A stretch of 45,003 nt of DNA from Bradyrhizobium oropedii (GCF_020889685.1 NZ_JACMYO010000057.1:1-45003); one strand, 5' to 3'. Numbered from the stretch's first letter, positions 24,867-34,742 are shown. The notes: generated by a model not told the origin, from the sequence alone. Translations and numbers: made by a program.

Positions 24867-27005
24867 ATGATCGGTAGCCAGCAAATTGCAGCCGTGTCAG
24901 TGATGCAGGCTGATACTGGTCTCGGCAGCCTTGGGCTGGTGCTGGCCATGTTGGGCGAAGCGTTCGATATCGATCGAGCGCGACGTGAATACATATCCGA
25001 TGGCCGTACAGCTGAGTGTGACGATCTCGTGCGCATCGCGCGCGGCGTCGGGCTGAAGGCGCAGGCCGTCCCAGCTTCCGTCGAGCGCCTCAAGGGGCTG
25101 TCGCTGCCGGTGATCGCGCGTTGCCAGGACGGCACCTTCTTTGTGATCGGGCGATGGGCCGAGGCCGACATCATGGTCGGGCTCGGTGGCGGGCCGCCTG
25201 TCCGCTGGACCATGGACGAACTGGAGCAGAAATGGACCGGCGAGATCGTGCTGTTCGCCAAGCGCGACCAGCTTCCCGGCGAAGTCACGCGCTTTGGGCT
25301 GCGCTGGTTCATTCCGGTGATCAAGCGCTTTTCCAGGATTCTCACCGAGGTGCTGGTGATTTCGGTGTTCATCCAGCTCGTCGCGCTGGCCTCGCCGCTG
25401 TTCTTCCAGGTCGTGATCGACAAGGTCCTGGTGCACCGCGGACTCACCACGCTCAACGTGCTGATCATCGGCCTTCTGGTCATCAACGTCGCCGACGCGC
25501 TGTTGAACTGGTTGCGCACCTACGCCTTTGCCCACACCACGAGCCGAATGGATGCCATTCTCGGCTCGCAGCTGTTCCGCCATCTCGTTGCGCTGCCAAT
25601 CAGTTATTTCGAAAGCAGAGCCACCGGCCAGACTGTGGCGCGGGTACGGGAACTGGAGAATGTCCGGCAGTTCGTCACTTCCTCCGCGCTTACCCTGGTG
25701 GTCGACGTCGCGTTCAGCCTGCTCTTTCTGGCGGTGATGTTCTGGTACAGCGTGTCCCTGACACTCGTGGTGGTGATATCGATCCCGTTCTACGTCTTGA
25801 TATCGCTGGTCATCACGCCGGTTCTGAAGGCACGGGTACAGGAGAAATTCCAGCGCGGCGCCGCAAATCAGTCGCTGCTGGTTGAGAGCCTCGCCGGCAT
25901 TCAGACGCTGAAGGCCTGCGCAGTCGAACCGCAAATGCGGCGGCGCTGGGACGAGCAGCTTGCCGCCTACATCGGATCCTCGCTCCGGGTGGTGACGATG
26001 GGTGCTGCCGGCTCGCAGCTGGTCGGCCTTGTGAACAAGGTGACGAGCGCCGCGATCCTGTGGTTCGGCGCACAGGCCGTGATCGGCAATCAGCTCACCA
26101 TCGGCGAGTTCGTCGCCTTCAACATGCTGGCAGGCCAGATCAGCGCGCCTGTGCTGCGGCTCGCGCAGCTGTGGCAGGACTTTCAACAGTTTCGTCTGTC
26201 GATCGAGCGGCTCGCTGACATCATCGATACGCCGACCGAGCCGAATGTCAGCTCCAGGCAGAACCTGCCGGCCATCAAGGGACATTTGCGGTTCGAGAAC
26301 ATCGCGTTCCGCTATCAGCCCGACAACCCGGAGGTGCTGCGCGAGCTCTCGTTCGAGATCGGCGCCGGCGAGGTGGTCGGCATTGTCGGCCGCTCCGGTT
26401 CCGGCAAGTCGACCCTGACGAAACTGCTGCAGCGGCTCTACACGCCCGAGCGCGGCCGCGTCATCGTCGACGGCTTCGACACCGCGCTGCTCGATCCGGC
26501 CTGGCTGCGACGCCAGATCGGCGTGGTGTTGCAGGAGAACGTGCTGTTCAACCGTTCGATCCGCGACAATATCGCGCTTGTCGAGCCCTCGATGCCGCTT
26601 GAGCGTGTCATGCAAGCTGCGCTGCTGGCGGGCGCGCACGAGTTCATTTGCGAACTTCCGCACGGCTACGACACCATTGTCGAAGAGCGCGGCGCCAATC
26701 TCTCCGGCGGCCAGCGCCAGCGCATTGCGATCGCCCGCGCGCTGGTCACCAATCCACGCATCCTGATTCTCGACGAGGCCACCTCGGCGCTCGATTATGA
26801 GAGCGAGCGGATCATCCAGAACAACATGCGTGCGATCTGCCGGGGCCGCACCGTGCTGATCGTGGCGCACCGGCTTTCCACCGTGCGCGCCGCGGACCGC
26901 ATCCTGGTGATGGAGCGCGGGCAACTCGCCGAAGCAGGCACCCACGATGTGCTGGTGCATCACAACGGCCTTTACGCCAATCTCGTCCGTCAGGCAGCGG
27001 GGTGA
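24867..27005 (+). CDS. Type I secretion ABC transporter (HlyB-like, degenerate C39 domain)
   Basis: 712 aa from the ATG at 24867, with AGAGGG 8 nt upstream. Residues 1-130 have the layout of a C39 peptidase domain (MQADTGLGSLGLVLAMLG...), but the catalytic Cys of bacteriocin exporters is not there. It is therefore a C39-like docking domain, as in HlyB, and should not cleave the cargo. A six-helix membrane domain covers about 145-430. The ATPase has Walker A GRSGSGKS (508-515), LSGGQ (612-616) and Walker B ILILDEATSALD (632-643). It drives one-step export with a membrane-fusion protein and a TolC-type channel; no tolC is in the window. Its stop overlaps or abuts the HlyD-like start. Confidence 0.9.
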   Translation: MIGSQQIAAVSVMQADTGLGSLGLVLAMLGEAFDIDRARREYISDGRTAECDDLVRIARGVGLKAQAVPASVERLKGLSLPVIARCQDGTFFVIGRWAEADIMVGLGGGPPVRWTMDELEQKWTGEIVLFAKRDQLPGEVTRFGLRWFIPVIKRFSRILTEVLVISVFIQLVALASPLFFQVVIDKVLVHRGLTTLNVLIIGLLVINVADALLNWLRTYAFAHTTSRMDAILGSQLFRHLVALPISYFESRATGQTVARVRELENVRQFVTSSALTLVVDVAFSLLFLAVMFWYSVSLTLVVVISIPFYVLISLVITPVLKARVQEKFQRGAANQSLLVESLAGIQTLKACAVEPQMRRRWDEQLAAYIGSSLRVVTMGAAGSQLVGLVNKVTSAAILWFGAQAVIGNQLTIGEFVAFNMLAGQISAPVLRLAQLWQDFQQFRLSIERLADIIDTPTEPNVSSRQNLPAIKGHLRFENIAFRYQPDNPEVLRELSFEIGAGEVVGIVGRSGSGKSTLTKLLQRLYTPERGRVIVDGFDTALLDPAWLRRQIGVVLQENVLFNRSIRDNIALVEPSMPLERVMQAALLAGAHEFICELPHGYDTIVEERGANLSGGQRQRIAIARALVTNPRILILDEATSALDYESERIIQNNMRAICRGRTVLIVAHRLSTVRAADRILVMERGQLAEAGTHDVLVHHNGLYANLVRQAAG

Positions 27006-27010
27006 ACGTC

Positions 27011-28480
27011 ATGGTACAGCCGATGCCGCTGCGTCCCGTCGATGCCTCACCGAAGCCGGCGCCGCCCCGTCCGGCGCCACCGCGCCTGGTCCCGGCCGCC
27101 CCGCGGCTCAACGCCGTGGAGCGTCAGTTTCTTCCCGCCACGATCGAGCTGATCGAAACGCCGTTGTCGCCGACGCTGCGCTTCACGGCGACGGCGCTGT
27201 GCGGCCTGCTCGCCGCAGCGTTGGTCTGGGCCGCGCTGGCACGCATCGACATGGTTGCGGTGGCCGACGGCAAGGTCGTGCCGCTTGGCCAGGTCAAGGT
27301 GGTGCAGCCGCTCGAAACCGCGATGATCCGCGCCATTCACGTCGATGAGGGTGATCATGTCAAAGCCGGCCAAGCGCTGGTCGATCTGGACCCGACCGAG
27401 GTGCATGCCGATCTGGAAGCGCTGATCTACAATCGCACCCAAGCGGAGCTCGATGCCGAAGTGGCGCGCGTGCTGCTCGGTCGCGACCCCGAAGGATCGT
27501 TTCACGGCCCCGCCGGCGCCGCCCCCGCGCTGGTTGAGCAGAGCCACAGCCAGGCCCGGCGGGAAATCGAAAAGCATCGCGCGATCGTTGCAGGTTTCAC
27601 GGCTGAGATCGCGCAGAAGGACGTAGCGCTTGAATCCAACGACGCGCAGATCGAGCGTGCCAAGCTGATCCTTCCGTTGCTGGAGGAAAAGAACAAGACA
27701 GCGAAAGCTCTCTACGAAAAGGGCAACGGCACCCGGCCGCCGGTGCTCGATAGCGAGCAGCAGATCGTCGAGAAGCACGCCGACCTCAAGATTGCAGAAC
27801 GCAACATCGACCAGATTCGGGCCGAACGCAGCTCAATCCAGGCCAAGCTCGCCGAGAGCGAAGCCGGCTACATGGCCGACAGCACCGACCGCCTTACCAA
27901 GGCCCTGACGAAGATTTCGCAATTTGACCAGGACATCACCAAGGCGCGGCAGAAGGAGAGCTATCGGCATTTGGTGGCGCCGGTCGACGGTACCGTCCAG
28001 GGGCTGAAGATCCACACGTCGGGTGCGGTGGTCACCACCGCGGACACCTTGATGACCATCGTACCAGACGGTGCCGGCATTGAGATCGATTGCATGGTGC
28101 TGAACAAGGATATCGGCTTTGTCAGCGAGGGACAGGATGTCGAGATCAAGCTCGAAGCCTTCCCCTTCTCACGCTATGGTCTGGTACCCGGCCGGGTGCG
28201 CAAACTCGGCCGTGACGCCGCCACATCCAATGCCGGCCCCAGCACCGCGGCGACAGCGCAGAATCCGATGGCCGGGATCGCAGGCGCCCAGCCGGCCGAG
28301 CTTGCCTATCCCGCGCGGGTGACGCTGTTGCGGGACTGGATCCTGGTCGACGGCCACCACGAAGCAATCCGCTCCGGCATGCGCGTCTCGGCCGAGATCA
28401 AGACCGGCGACCGCCGCGTGATCGAATACCTGCTATCGCCGGTGCTGCAGGCCGCGAAGGAAGCCGGCAGGGAGCGGTGA
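27011..28480 (+). CDS. Type I secretion membrane-fusion protein (HlyD family)
   Basis: 489 aa from the ATG at 27011, 6 bp after the ABC gene stop; a GTG at 27002 that overlaps that stop is an equally possible start. A proline-rich cytosolic tail (residues 12-32) precedes one membrane helix (about 60-78). Then come a lipoyl/biotinyl half (VADGKVVPLGQVKVVQPLE), a long coiled-coil segment (about 140-320, EIAQKDVALESNDAQIERAK and onward) and the returning lipoyl half RHLVAPVDGTVQGLKIHTSG. It links the inner-membrane ABC transporter to an outer-membrane TolC-type channel. The C-terminal EYLLSPVLQAAKEAGRER is typical of the HlyD/PrtE group. Transcribed with the ABC gene. Confidence 0.9.
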   Translation: MVQPMPLRPVDASPKPAPPRPAPPRLVPAAPRLNAVERQFLPATIELIETPLSPTLRFTATALCGLLAAALVWAALARIDMVAVADGKVVPLGQVKVVQPLETAMIRAIHVDEGDHVKAGQALVDLDPTEVHADLEALIYNRTQAELDAEVARVLLGRDPEGSFHGPAGAAPALVEQSHSQARREIEKHRAIVAGFTAEIAQKDVALESNDAQIERAKLILPLLEEKNKTAKALYEKGNGTRPPVLDSEQQIVEKHADLKIAERNIDQIRAERSSIQAKLAESEAGYMADSTDRLTKALTKISQFDQDITKARQKESYRHLVAPVDGTVQGLKIHTSGAVVTTADTLMTIVPDGAGIEIDCMVLNKDIGFVSEGQDVEIKLEAFPFSRYGLVPGRVRKLGRDAATSNAGPSTAATAQNPMAGIAGAQPAELAYPARVTLLRDWILVDGHHEAIRSGMRVSAEIKTGDRRVIEYLLSPVLQAAKEAGRER

Positions 28481-28502
28481 ATCCGCGGTACGACGCTGCA
28501 GC

Positions 28503-28530
28503 AAAAAGCCCCGGACGATGCCGGGGCTTC
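28503..28530 (-). terminator. Rho-independent terminator for ahcY (also reads from the secretion operon side)
   Basis: AAGCCCCGG (28506-28514) and CCGGGGCTT (28521-28529) form a 9-bp stem with a 6-nt loop. On the minus strand it is followed by a T-run (the A-run at 28503-28507), so it is a good ahcY terminator. From the plus side only TTC follows. Confidence 0.82.
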
Positions 28531-28558
28531 TCGCTTGATCGATCGCAGCGACCGCGGA

Positions 28559-29986
28559 TCAGTAGCGGTAGTGATCCGACTTGTACGGACCTTCCTGCTT
28601 CACGCCGATGTAATCGGCCTGGTCCTTGCGCAGCTCGGTCAGCTTGACGCCGATCTTGGCGAGGTGCAGGCGGGCGACCTTCTCGTCGAGCGTCTTCGGC
28701 AGCACGTAGACCTTCTTGGCGTACTTGCCGTCCTTATTGTTGGCCCAGAGTTCAATCTGCGCCAGCGTCTGGTTGGTGAACGAGGCCGACATCACGAAGG
28801 ACGGATGGCCCATCGCATTGCCGAGGTTCACGAGACGGCCTTCCGACAGCATGATGATGCGGTGCTTGTCGGGGAATTCGATCTCGTCGACCTGCGGCTT
28901 GATGTTGGTCCACTTCAGATTGCGCAGGCTCGCGATCTGGATCTCGTTGTCGAAGTGGCCGATGTTGCAGACGATGGCACGATCCTTCATCGCGCGCATG
29001 TGCTCGATGGTGATGATGTCCTTGTTGCCGGTTGCGGTGACGAAGATGTCGGCGCGCGGCGCCGCGTCTTCCATCGTCACTACCTCATAGCCTTCCATCG
29101 CCGCCTGCAACGCGCAGATCGGGTCGACTTCGGAGACCATGACGCGGCAGCCGGCCTGGCGCAGCGAAGCGGCCGAGCCCTTGCCGACGTCGCCGAAGCC
29201 CGCGACCATCGCGACCTTGCCCGACAGCATCACGTCGGTGCCGCGGCGGATGCCGTCGACCAGCGACTCGCGGCAGCCATAGAGGTTATCGAACTTCGAC
29301 TTGGTGACGCTGTCGTTGACGTTGATCGCCGGGAACAGCAGCGTGCCCTTGTTGGCCATCTCATACAGGCGATGCACGCCCGTGGTGGTCTCTTCCGAAA
29401 CGCCCTTGATGTTCTTGGCGATCTCGGCGAACCAGCCCTTCGGCTTCTCCTTCAGGAGACGCTTCACCAGCGCGTAGAAGATCTCTTCTTCTTCCGAGCC
29501 CGGCTTGTCGAGGAACGCGGTGTCGCCCTGCTCGGCGCGCACGCCGGCATGCACCAGCATGGTGGCATCGCCGCCGTCATCGAGGATCATGTTCGGCGTG
29601 CCGCCGCCATGCCAGTCGAACAGCTTGGCGGTGTAGTCCCAGTACTCGGTCAGCGTCTCGCCCTTGATCGCGAACACCGGAATGCCGGCAGCGGCGATCG
29701 CAGCAGCCGCGTGATCCTGGGTCGAGTAGATGTTGCAGGAGACCCAGCGGATGTCGGCGCCGAGCGCGGCCAGCGTCTCGATCAGGACCGCGGTCTGGAT
29801 CGTCATGTGCAGGGAGCCAGCGATGCGTGCACCCTTCAACGGCTGCTTGGGGCCATACTCCTCGCGGGTGGCCATCAGGCCCGGCATCTCGGTCTCGGCG
29901 AGCGAGATTTCCTTGCGGCCGAAATCGGCGAGCGCAATGTCCTTGACGATGTAGTCGGTGAAGCCGGGCTTCGTGGGGGCGTTCAT
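28559..29986 (-). CDS. ahcY: Adenosylhomocysteinase (S-adenosyl-L-homocysteine hydrolase)
   Basis: 475 aa from the ATG at 29986 with AGGA upstream, typical for proteobacterial SAHase. NAD is bound by VAGFGDVGKGSAASLRQAG. Substrate and catalytic segments include SCNIYSTQDHAAAAI, and the family C-terminus KSDHYRY is intact, which is needed for completing the neighbouring subunit's site in the tetramer. It splits S-adenosylhomocysteine into adenosine and homocysteine, relieving product inhibition of methyltransferases and closing the SAM cycle. Downstream of metK on the same strand, separated by a palindromic element (30012-30105). Confidence 0.96.
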   Translation of the reverse strand: MNAPTKPGFTDYIVKDIALADFGRKEISLAETEMPGLMATREEYGPKQPLKGARIAGSLHMTIQTAVLIETLAALGADIRWVSCNIYSTQDHAAAAIAAAGIPVFAIKGETLTEYWDYTAKLFDWHGGGTPNMILDDGGDATMLVHAGVRAEQGDTAFLDKPGSEEEEIFYALVKRLLKEKPKGWFAEIAKNIKGVSEETTTGVHRLYEMANKGTLLFPAINVNDSVTKSKFDNLYGCRESLVDGIRRGTDVMLSGKVAMVAGFGDVGKGSAASLRQAGCRVMVSEVDPICALQAAMEGYEVVTMEDAAPRADIFVTATGNKDIITIEHMRAMKDRAIVCNIGHFDNEIQIASLRNLKWTNIKPQVDEIEFPDKHRIIMLSEGRLVNLGNAMGHPSFVMSASFTNQTLAQIELWANNKDGKYAKKVYVLPKTLDEKVARLHLAKIGVKLTELRKDQADYIGVKQEGPYKSDHYRY

Positions 29987-30011
29987 TTGAGCGTCCTGTT
30001 GTTGAAACTGG

Positions 30012-30105
30012 TCATTCCGAGGCGCCTCGAAGAGGCGAACCCGGAATCTGGAATTGATGGAAGAAGATTCCGGGTTCGCTCGCTCTCGCGAGCGCCCCGG
30101 AATGA
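30012..30105. repeat. Composite palindromic element, TCATTCCGGGGC type, between metK and ahcY
   Basis: A left arm of about 38 bp (TCATTCCGAGGCGCC... to CCCGGAATCT) faces an inverted right arm of about 41 bp (AGATTCCGGGTTCG... to CCGGAATGA). The right arm carries its own small palindrome (CGCTCTCGCGAGCG). As RNA the whole element folds into one long hairpin. It fills most of the gap within the metK-ahcY operon. I recall similar repeats in Bradyrhizobium. Confidence 0.75.
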
Positions 30106-30113
30106 CGCAAGTG

Positions 30114-31310
<1,197 letters not shown>

Positions 31311-31370
31311 CAAGCAAACCCCTTGTTTCGTCGAAGTCCGACGTTGGTTGGTGAATATGTCCCCGGAATG

Positions 31371-32726
31371 TCAGTCTCGTCGCCGCGAGATGACGTAGGA
31401 TTCGTCGTAGAACCACAGCCCGTTGTGTTTGCGGAGAACTTCGCGCGTGGCCTCGAGAGCTCGTCCGTTTTCGGTCGTTTCGATCAACCGCTCATCTTCG
31501 ATCTGCGCGACATACACCGCGGCATTCCACGCTGCAAAGGCCGTCGAGGTTCCGATCGCACCGGTCACCTCATTGGGCAGCGCTTCCATATCATATCGGA
31601 AGATCGAGCGGTTATCGGCGTAGGCGTTGAAGTTCAACTCACGCCCGGCCGACCCCAACTCGTATTTCACCGCGCGCAGTATCTCATGACGGCTGACGGC
31701 GAAAGGATTTTCTCCGGGCCAGACGGCTTGAATCATTTCAAGCCCGGGATCGCTTCCGTGGGAGTGGATTCCTATCAACCGCCCTCCGCCGCGCAGCGCC
31801 CGGGCGAGCGGCGCGATGATCCGCTTGGCGCGGAAGTTCACCGAGGATTTGGCGCGGTAAGGCTGCGAGGCGATCACGAGATCGAAATTGGCTTCGGTCC
31901 GGCCCGCCCGGGGAATGATGGAATCGAGCAGGAAGCGGTGATCGTCCCGATACAGCACCAGCGCCACCGGCCGCTCATAGATCGGCATCGCGTTTCCCGG
32001 GCTGAGATTGGCCCGCCAGTTTTGTTCCAGGAACGGGCCGAGCTCGGCGATCTGGGCCTCGAAGTCACCCGAGGAGGCTCCACGCAGCGCCACTTCATGC
32101 CAGATCATGCTGGCAGCCGCCGCGGAGTTCTTCGGCGTCAGCCAGGGCGCCTCGGCGTAATACATGTTGGTGAACACGAAGACGCTGGCCGGGTGCTCGA
32201 ACAGTCGGTCGGGGACCTTGTCGAGGGTGAGGCGGACGTCCTCCAGGCTCAGTTCCTTGCCGGCGACGTAGAACGGCATATGTGGGAAGCGGCCATGCAT
32301 GGCGCGCAGGACCCGCGCCAGCACGGTGCCGTCGCCCATCCCGGCATCGAACACCCGCAACGCCGGCGGCCGCGGGTGGATGGCGGCCAGTTCCAGCGCC
32401 ACCCGGTCGGCAATCACCCGCTTCTCGCTGCAGGTGTGCACGAACAGCAGATAGCGCTGGCGATTCTCGAAAAAGCGGAAATTACCCCTCGGATCGCGCT
32501 TTTCCGGCGGAACCACGAGGCCGCGGGGCGGTGCCACGCCGCCTGGCGTCGAGGTCGCGATGAAGCCATTGATGCGATCGAGGGTGTCGATGGTGATGCG
32601 CTTGCCTTCGCGCAGCCGGTGCACCAGCTTGCCGTCGTTGACGGCACGGCGACCGAACGTCGTCTCCGCTATATCGGAACGGCGGCAGAAATCCGTGATC
32701 TGGCTAAGGATTTCGTCGTTCTTCAT
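31371..32726 (-). CDS. HTH-methyltransferase fusion protein heading the SAM-cycle operon
   Basis: 451 aa from the ATG at 32726. Residues 5-58 look like a lambda-repressor-type helix-turn-helix (ILSQITDFCRRSDIAETTFG, then DGKLVHRLREGKRITIDTL). After a linker, residues 85-440 carry a class I SAM-dependent methyltransferase fold, with motif I LRVFDAGMGDGTVL (123-136) and a later GGGRLIGIHSHGSDPG strand-turn. I do not recognise a named family. Its gene is 60 bp upstream of metK on the same strand, and three AGTGGG repeats lie just before its start. A SAM-binding regulator of the operon, or a methyltransferase with DNA- or RNA-binding ability, both fit. No signal peptide. Confidence 0.8.
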   Translation of the reverse strand: MKNDEILSQITDFCRRSDIAETTFGRRAVNDGKLVHRLREGKRITIDTLDRINGFIATSTPGGVAPPRGLVVPPEKRDPRGNFRFFENRQRYLLFVHTCSEKRVIADRVALELAAIHPRPPALRVFDAGMGDGTVLARVLRAMHGRFPHMPFYVAGKELSLEDVRLTLDKVPDRLFEHPASVFVFTNMYYAEAPWLTPKNSAAAASMIWHEVALRGASSGDFEAQIAELGPFLEQNWRANLSPGNAMPIYERPVALVLYRDDHRFLLDSIIPRAGRTEANFDLVIASQPYRAKSSVNFRAKRIIAPLARALRGGGRLIGIHSHGSDPGLEMIQAVWPGENPFAVSRHEILRAVKYELGSAGRELNFNAYADNRSIFRYDMEALPNEVTGAIGTSTAFAAWNAAVYVAQIEDERLIETTENGRALEATREVLRKHNGLWFYDESYVISRRRD

Positions 32727-32735
32727 GGCGCCTGT

Positions 32736-32766
32736 AGTGGGCAGCGGCGAGTGGGACAAAAGTGGG
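32736..32766 (-). promoter_or_regulatory. Three AGTGGG direct repeats upstream of the HTH-methyltransferase gene
   Basis: AGTGGG(C/A) occurs at 32736, 32750 and 32761 (periods 14 and 11), ending 10 bp before the start codon (read as CCCACT on the coding strand). The position suits an autoregulatory operator in the 173-bp divergent gap shared with the caspase gene. Confidence 0.4.
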
Positions 32767-32899
32767 CAGAAGTTGTGTGCAGCGGCGTCTTACCATCATT
32801 TTCCCACCAGTTGAACCCCCTCTGCGGCCCGATCACCAAACAGTCATGGATTTCCCCCTGGACCCTCTCTTGGACCGCCCCGCACCCCCTGGATGACCG

Positions 32900-34630
32900 A
32901 TGCGCCGCCTGCTCCTGATCCCCTGCCTGCTTGCCGCCATCCTGTGGTCGGCGCCCTGCCTCGCCCAGACGCGTTCGCAGCTCGGCCCGCTCTGCACGAC
33001 CGACACCACACCCGCCGATCAGATGATCGACGCCTGCACCAAGATCATCGCGCTGAAGGTGTTTTCCGGCGAGAAGCTCGCGACGATCCATTTCTGGCGC
33101 GCGGTCGGCTGGAACAAGAAGGGCAACTACGCGCAGGTGATCGCTGACGCCACAGAAGCGCTGCGTCTGAAGCCCAGCACCGCCGTCTACAATTTGCGCG
33201 GCTCGGCCTATTACGACAAAGGCGAGTACGACATCGCAATCGCCGACTTCAACGATGCGCTGCGCATGGGGCCGCCGAGCGGCATCATCTTTCACAACCG
33301 CGGCAACGCCTATCGCGGCAAGGGCGACTACGCCAAGGCGATTGCCGATTACGACGCTGCGATCAAGGCCGGTCCGAAGTCGGCCTTCTCCTACCAGAAC
33401 CGCGGTGCGTCGAAGCAGGCGCTCGGCGATCTCGACGGCGCGCTCGCCGACATCAACGAGGCCGTCAGGATCGACCCGTCGCTGCCACAGCCGCTGATCA
33501 GCCGCGCCGTGATCTGGCGCGCCAAGGGCGACATCGCGCGCGCGATCGCGGACACGACGGAAGCAATCCGGCTCGCGAAGGCGAAAGCACCCGCCAACAT
33601 CATGACGCCGCCGGGCAGCGTGCTGATCTCGGCCTATACCCAGCGCGGCCTCGCCTATGAAGCGAAAGGCGATGCTGCGCACGCCAAGGAAGATTACGCC
33701 TCGGTGCTTGAGGGCGTCGCCTCCGACGCCGGCAGCAAGGCCAACCAGGCCACCGCGAAGGTGCGGCTCGCGCTGCTCAAGGAGGCCGATGCCACACCGC
33801 GCAAAACCGCGGCGGCGCCCGCTGCCGAGAGCAGCTCTGCTCCTGCACCACCGGCGCCCGCCGCAGCAACACCGGCCGCCCCCGCGGCACGCGTGCAGGC
33901 CGCAGCAACCGGCCGGCGCGTCGCGCTGGTGATCGGCAACGGCGCCTATGCGCATGTGAAGGCGCTGCCCAATCCGCCGAACGACGCCCGCGCCATCGCC
34001 AGGAGCCTGCGCGACATCGGCTTCACCGTCTCGGAAGGTCTCGATCTCGATCGCGGCGCGATGCAGACGACCATCCACGATTTCCTGCGCGAGGCGGCGC
34101 GGTCGCAGATCGCGGTGGTCTACTACGCAGGTCACGGCGTGCAGATCGATGGCCGCAACTACCTCGTGCCTGTTGATATCGAGTTCAAGGCGGGCGGACG
34201 CATGACGGACGCGATGGTCGATATGGATACGATCATGGCCGGCCTCGACGACCAGATCCGCACCAACATCCTCATCCTCGATGCCTGCCGCAACAATCCG
34301 ATGGCGCCGCAGGTGGCCTCCGCGGGCCCGAGCCGCGGCATCGAGGCCGGCTCCGGCCTTGCCGCGCCCACCTCGCTCGGATCAGGCTCGACGCTCGGCG
34401 CCGGCACGCTGATCGCATTCGCCACTGCACCTGGCCAGGTCGCGCTCGACGGCGAAGGCGCCAACAGCCCGTTCTCCGCTGCACTGTCGCGTCATGTCGG
34501 TACGCCCAGGCTCGAGGTGCAGCAGATGCTGACGCGGGTCCGCGCCGAGGTTGTTGCCGCGACCAAGGGCAAGCAGGTGCCGTGGTCGAATTCCTCGCTG
34601 CTCGGCGAGGTCTATCTGGCGGAGCAGTGA
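32900..34630 (+). CDS. Exported TPR-caspase (peptidase C14, orthocaspase) protein
   Basis: 576 aa. A signal peptide ends near residue 22 (PCLAQ). Residues 60-275 are at least five TPR-like helical hairpins (GNYAQVIADATEALRLKP, GEYDIAIADFNDALRMGP, GDYAKAIADYDAAIKAGP, GDLDGALADINEAVRIDP). An Ala/Pro-rich linker covers about 300-337. A caspase p20 domain follows, opening RVALVIGNGAYAHVKALPNPPNDA. Its dyad is complete: H412 in YYAGHGVQ and C463 in LDACRNNP. Bacterial orthocaspases/metacaspases cleave after basic residues; targets are unknown. The signal peptide puts the protease in the periplasm or outside, with TPRs as a probable docking platform. Confidence 0.88.
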   Translation: MRRLLLIPCLLAAILWSAPCLAQTRSQLGPLCTTDTTPADQMIDACTKIIALKVFSGEKLATIHFWRAVGWNKKGNYAQVIADATEALRLKPSTAVYNLRGSAYYDKGEYDIAIADFNDALRMGPPSGIIFHNRGNAYRGKGDYAKAIADYDAAIKAGPKSAFSYQNRGASKQALGDLDGALADINEAVRIDPSLPQPLISRAVIWRAKGDIARAIADTTEAIRLAKAKAPANIMTPPGSVLISAYTQRGLAYEAKGDAAHAKEDYASVLEGVASDAGSKANQATAKVRLALLKEADATPRKTAAAPAAESSSAPAPPAPAAATPAAPAARVQAAATGRRVALVIGNGAYAHVKALPNPPNDARAIARSLRDIGFTVSEGLDLDRGAMQTTIHDFLREAARSQIAVVYYAGHGVQIDGRNYLVPVDIEFKAGGRMTDAMVDMDTIMAGLDDQIRTNILILDACRNNPMAPQVASAGPSRGIEAGSGLAAPTSLGSGSTLGAGTLIAFATAPGQVALDGEGANSPFSAALSRHVGTPRLEVQQMLTRVRAEVVAATKGKQVPWSNSSLLGEVYLAEQ

Positions 34631-34646
34631 CGCGCAGCTCTCTCCA

Positions 34647-34730
34647 CGTCATTGCGAGCGCAGCGAAGCAATCCATGCCTCCAAGCAGGGAAAGATGGAT
34701 TGCTTCGTCGCTTCGCTCCTCGCAATGACG
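34647..34730. repeat. Palindromic element, CGTCATTGCGAG type, copy 1
   Basis: The left arm CGTCATTGCGAGCGCAGCGA... AGCAATCCAT and right arm ATGGATTGCTTCGTCGCTTCG... CGCAATGACG are inverted copies around a short spacer. It sits between the convergent caspase and MetE-type genes, where it could act as a shared transcript end. Copy 2 is at 43982-44097. Confidence 0.8.
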
Positions 34731-34742
34731 GAGGAAGCCGTC

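Noticed and set aside
24897..26963. 688-codon open minus-strand frame inside the HlyB-like gene
   Set aside because: Antisense to a gene with intact ABC motifs; low-complexity His/Asp/Arg composition.
31311..31370. Possible SAM riboswitch before metK
   Set aside because: Only a 5-bp hairpin is seen; I could not fit the SAM-II or SAM/SAH consensus, and the gap is short. A covariance-model scan would decide.
32736..32766. MraZ-type box (TGGG repeats)
   Set aside because: MraZ boxes have a 10-bp period and precede mraZ/mur genes; here the periods are 14 and 11 and the context is metK.
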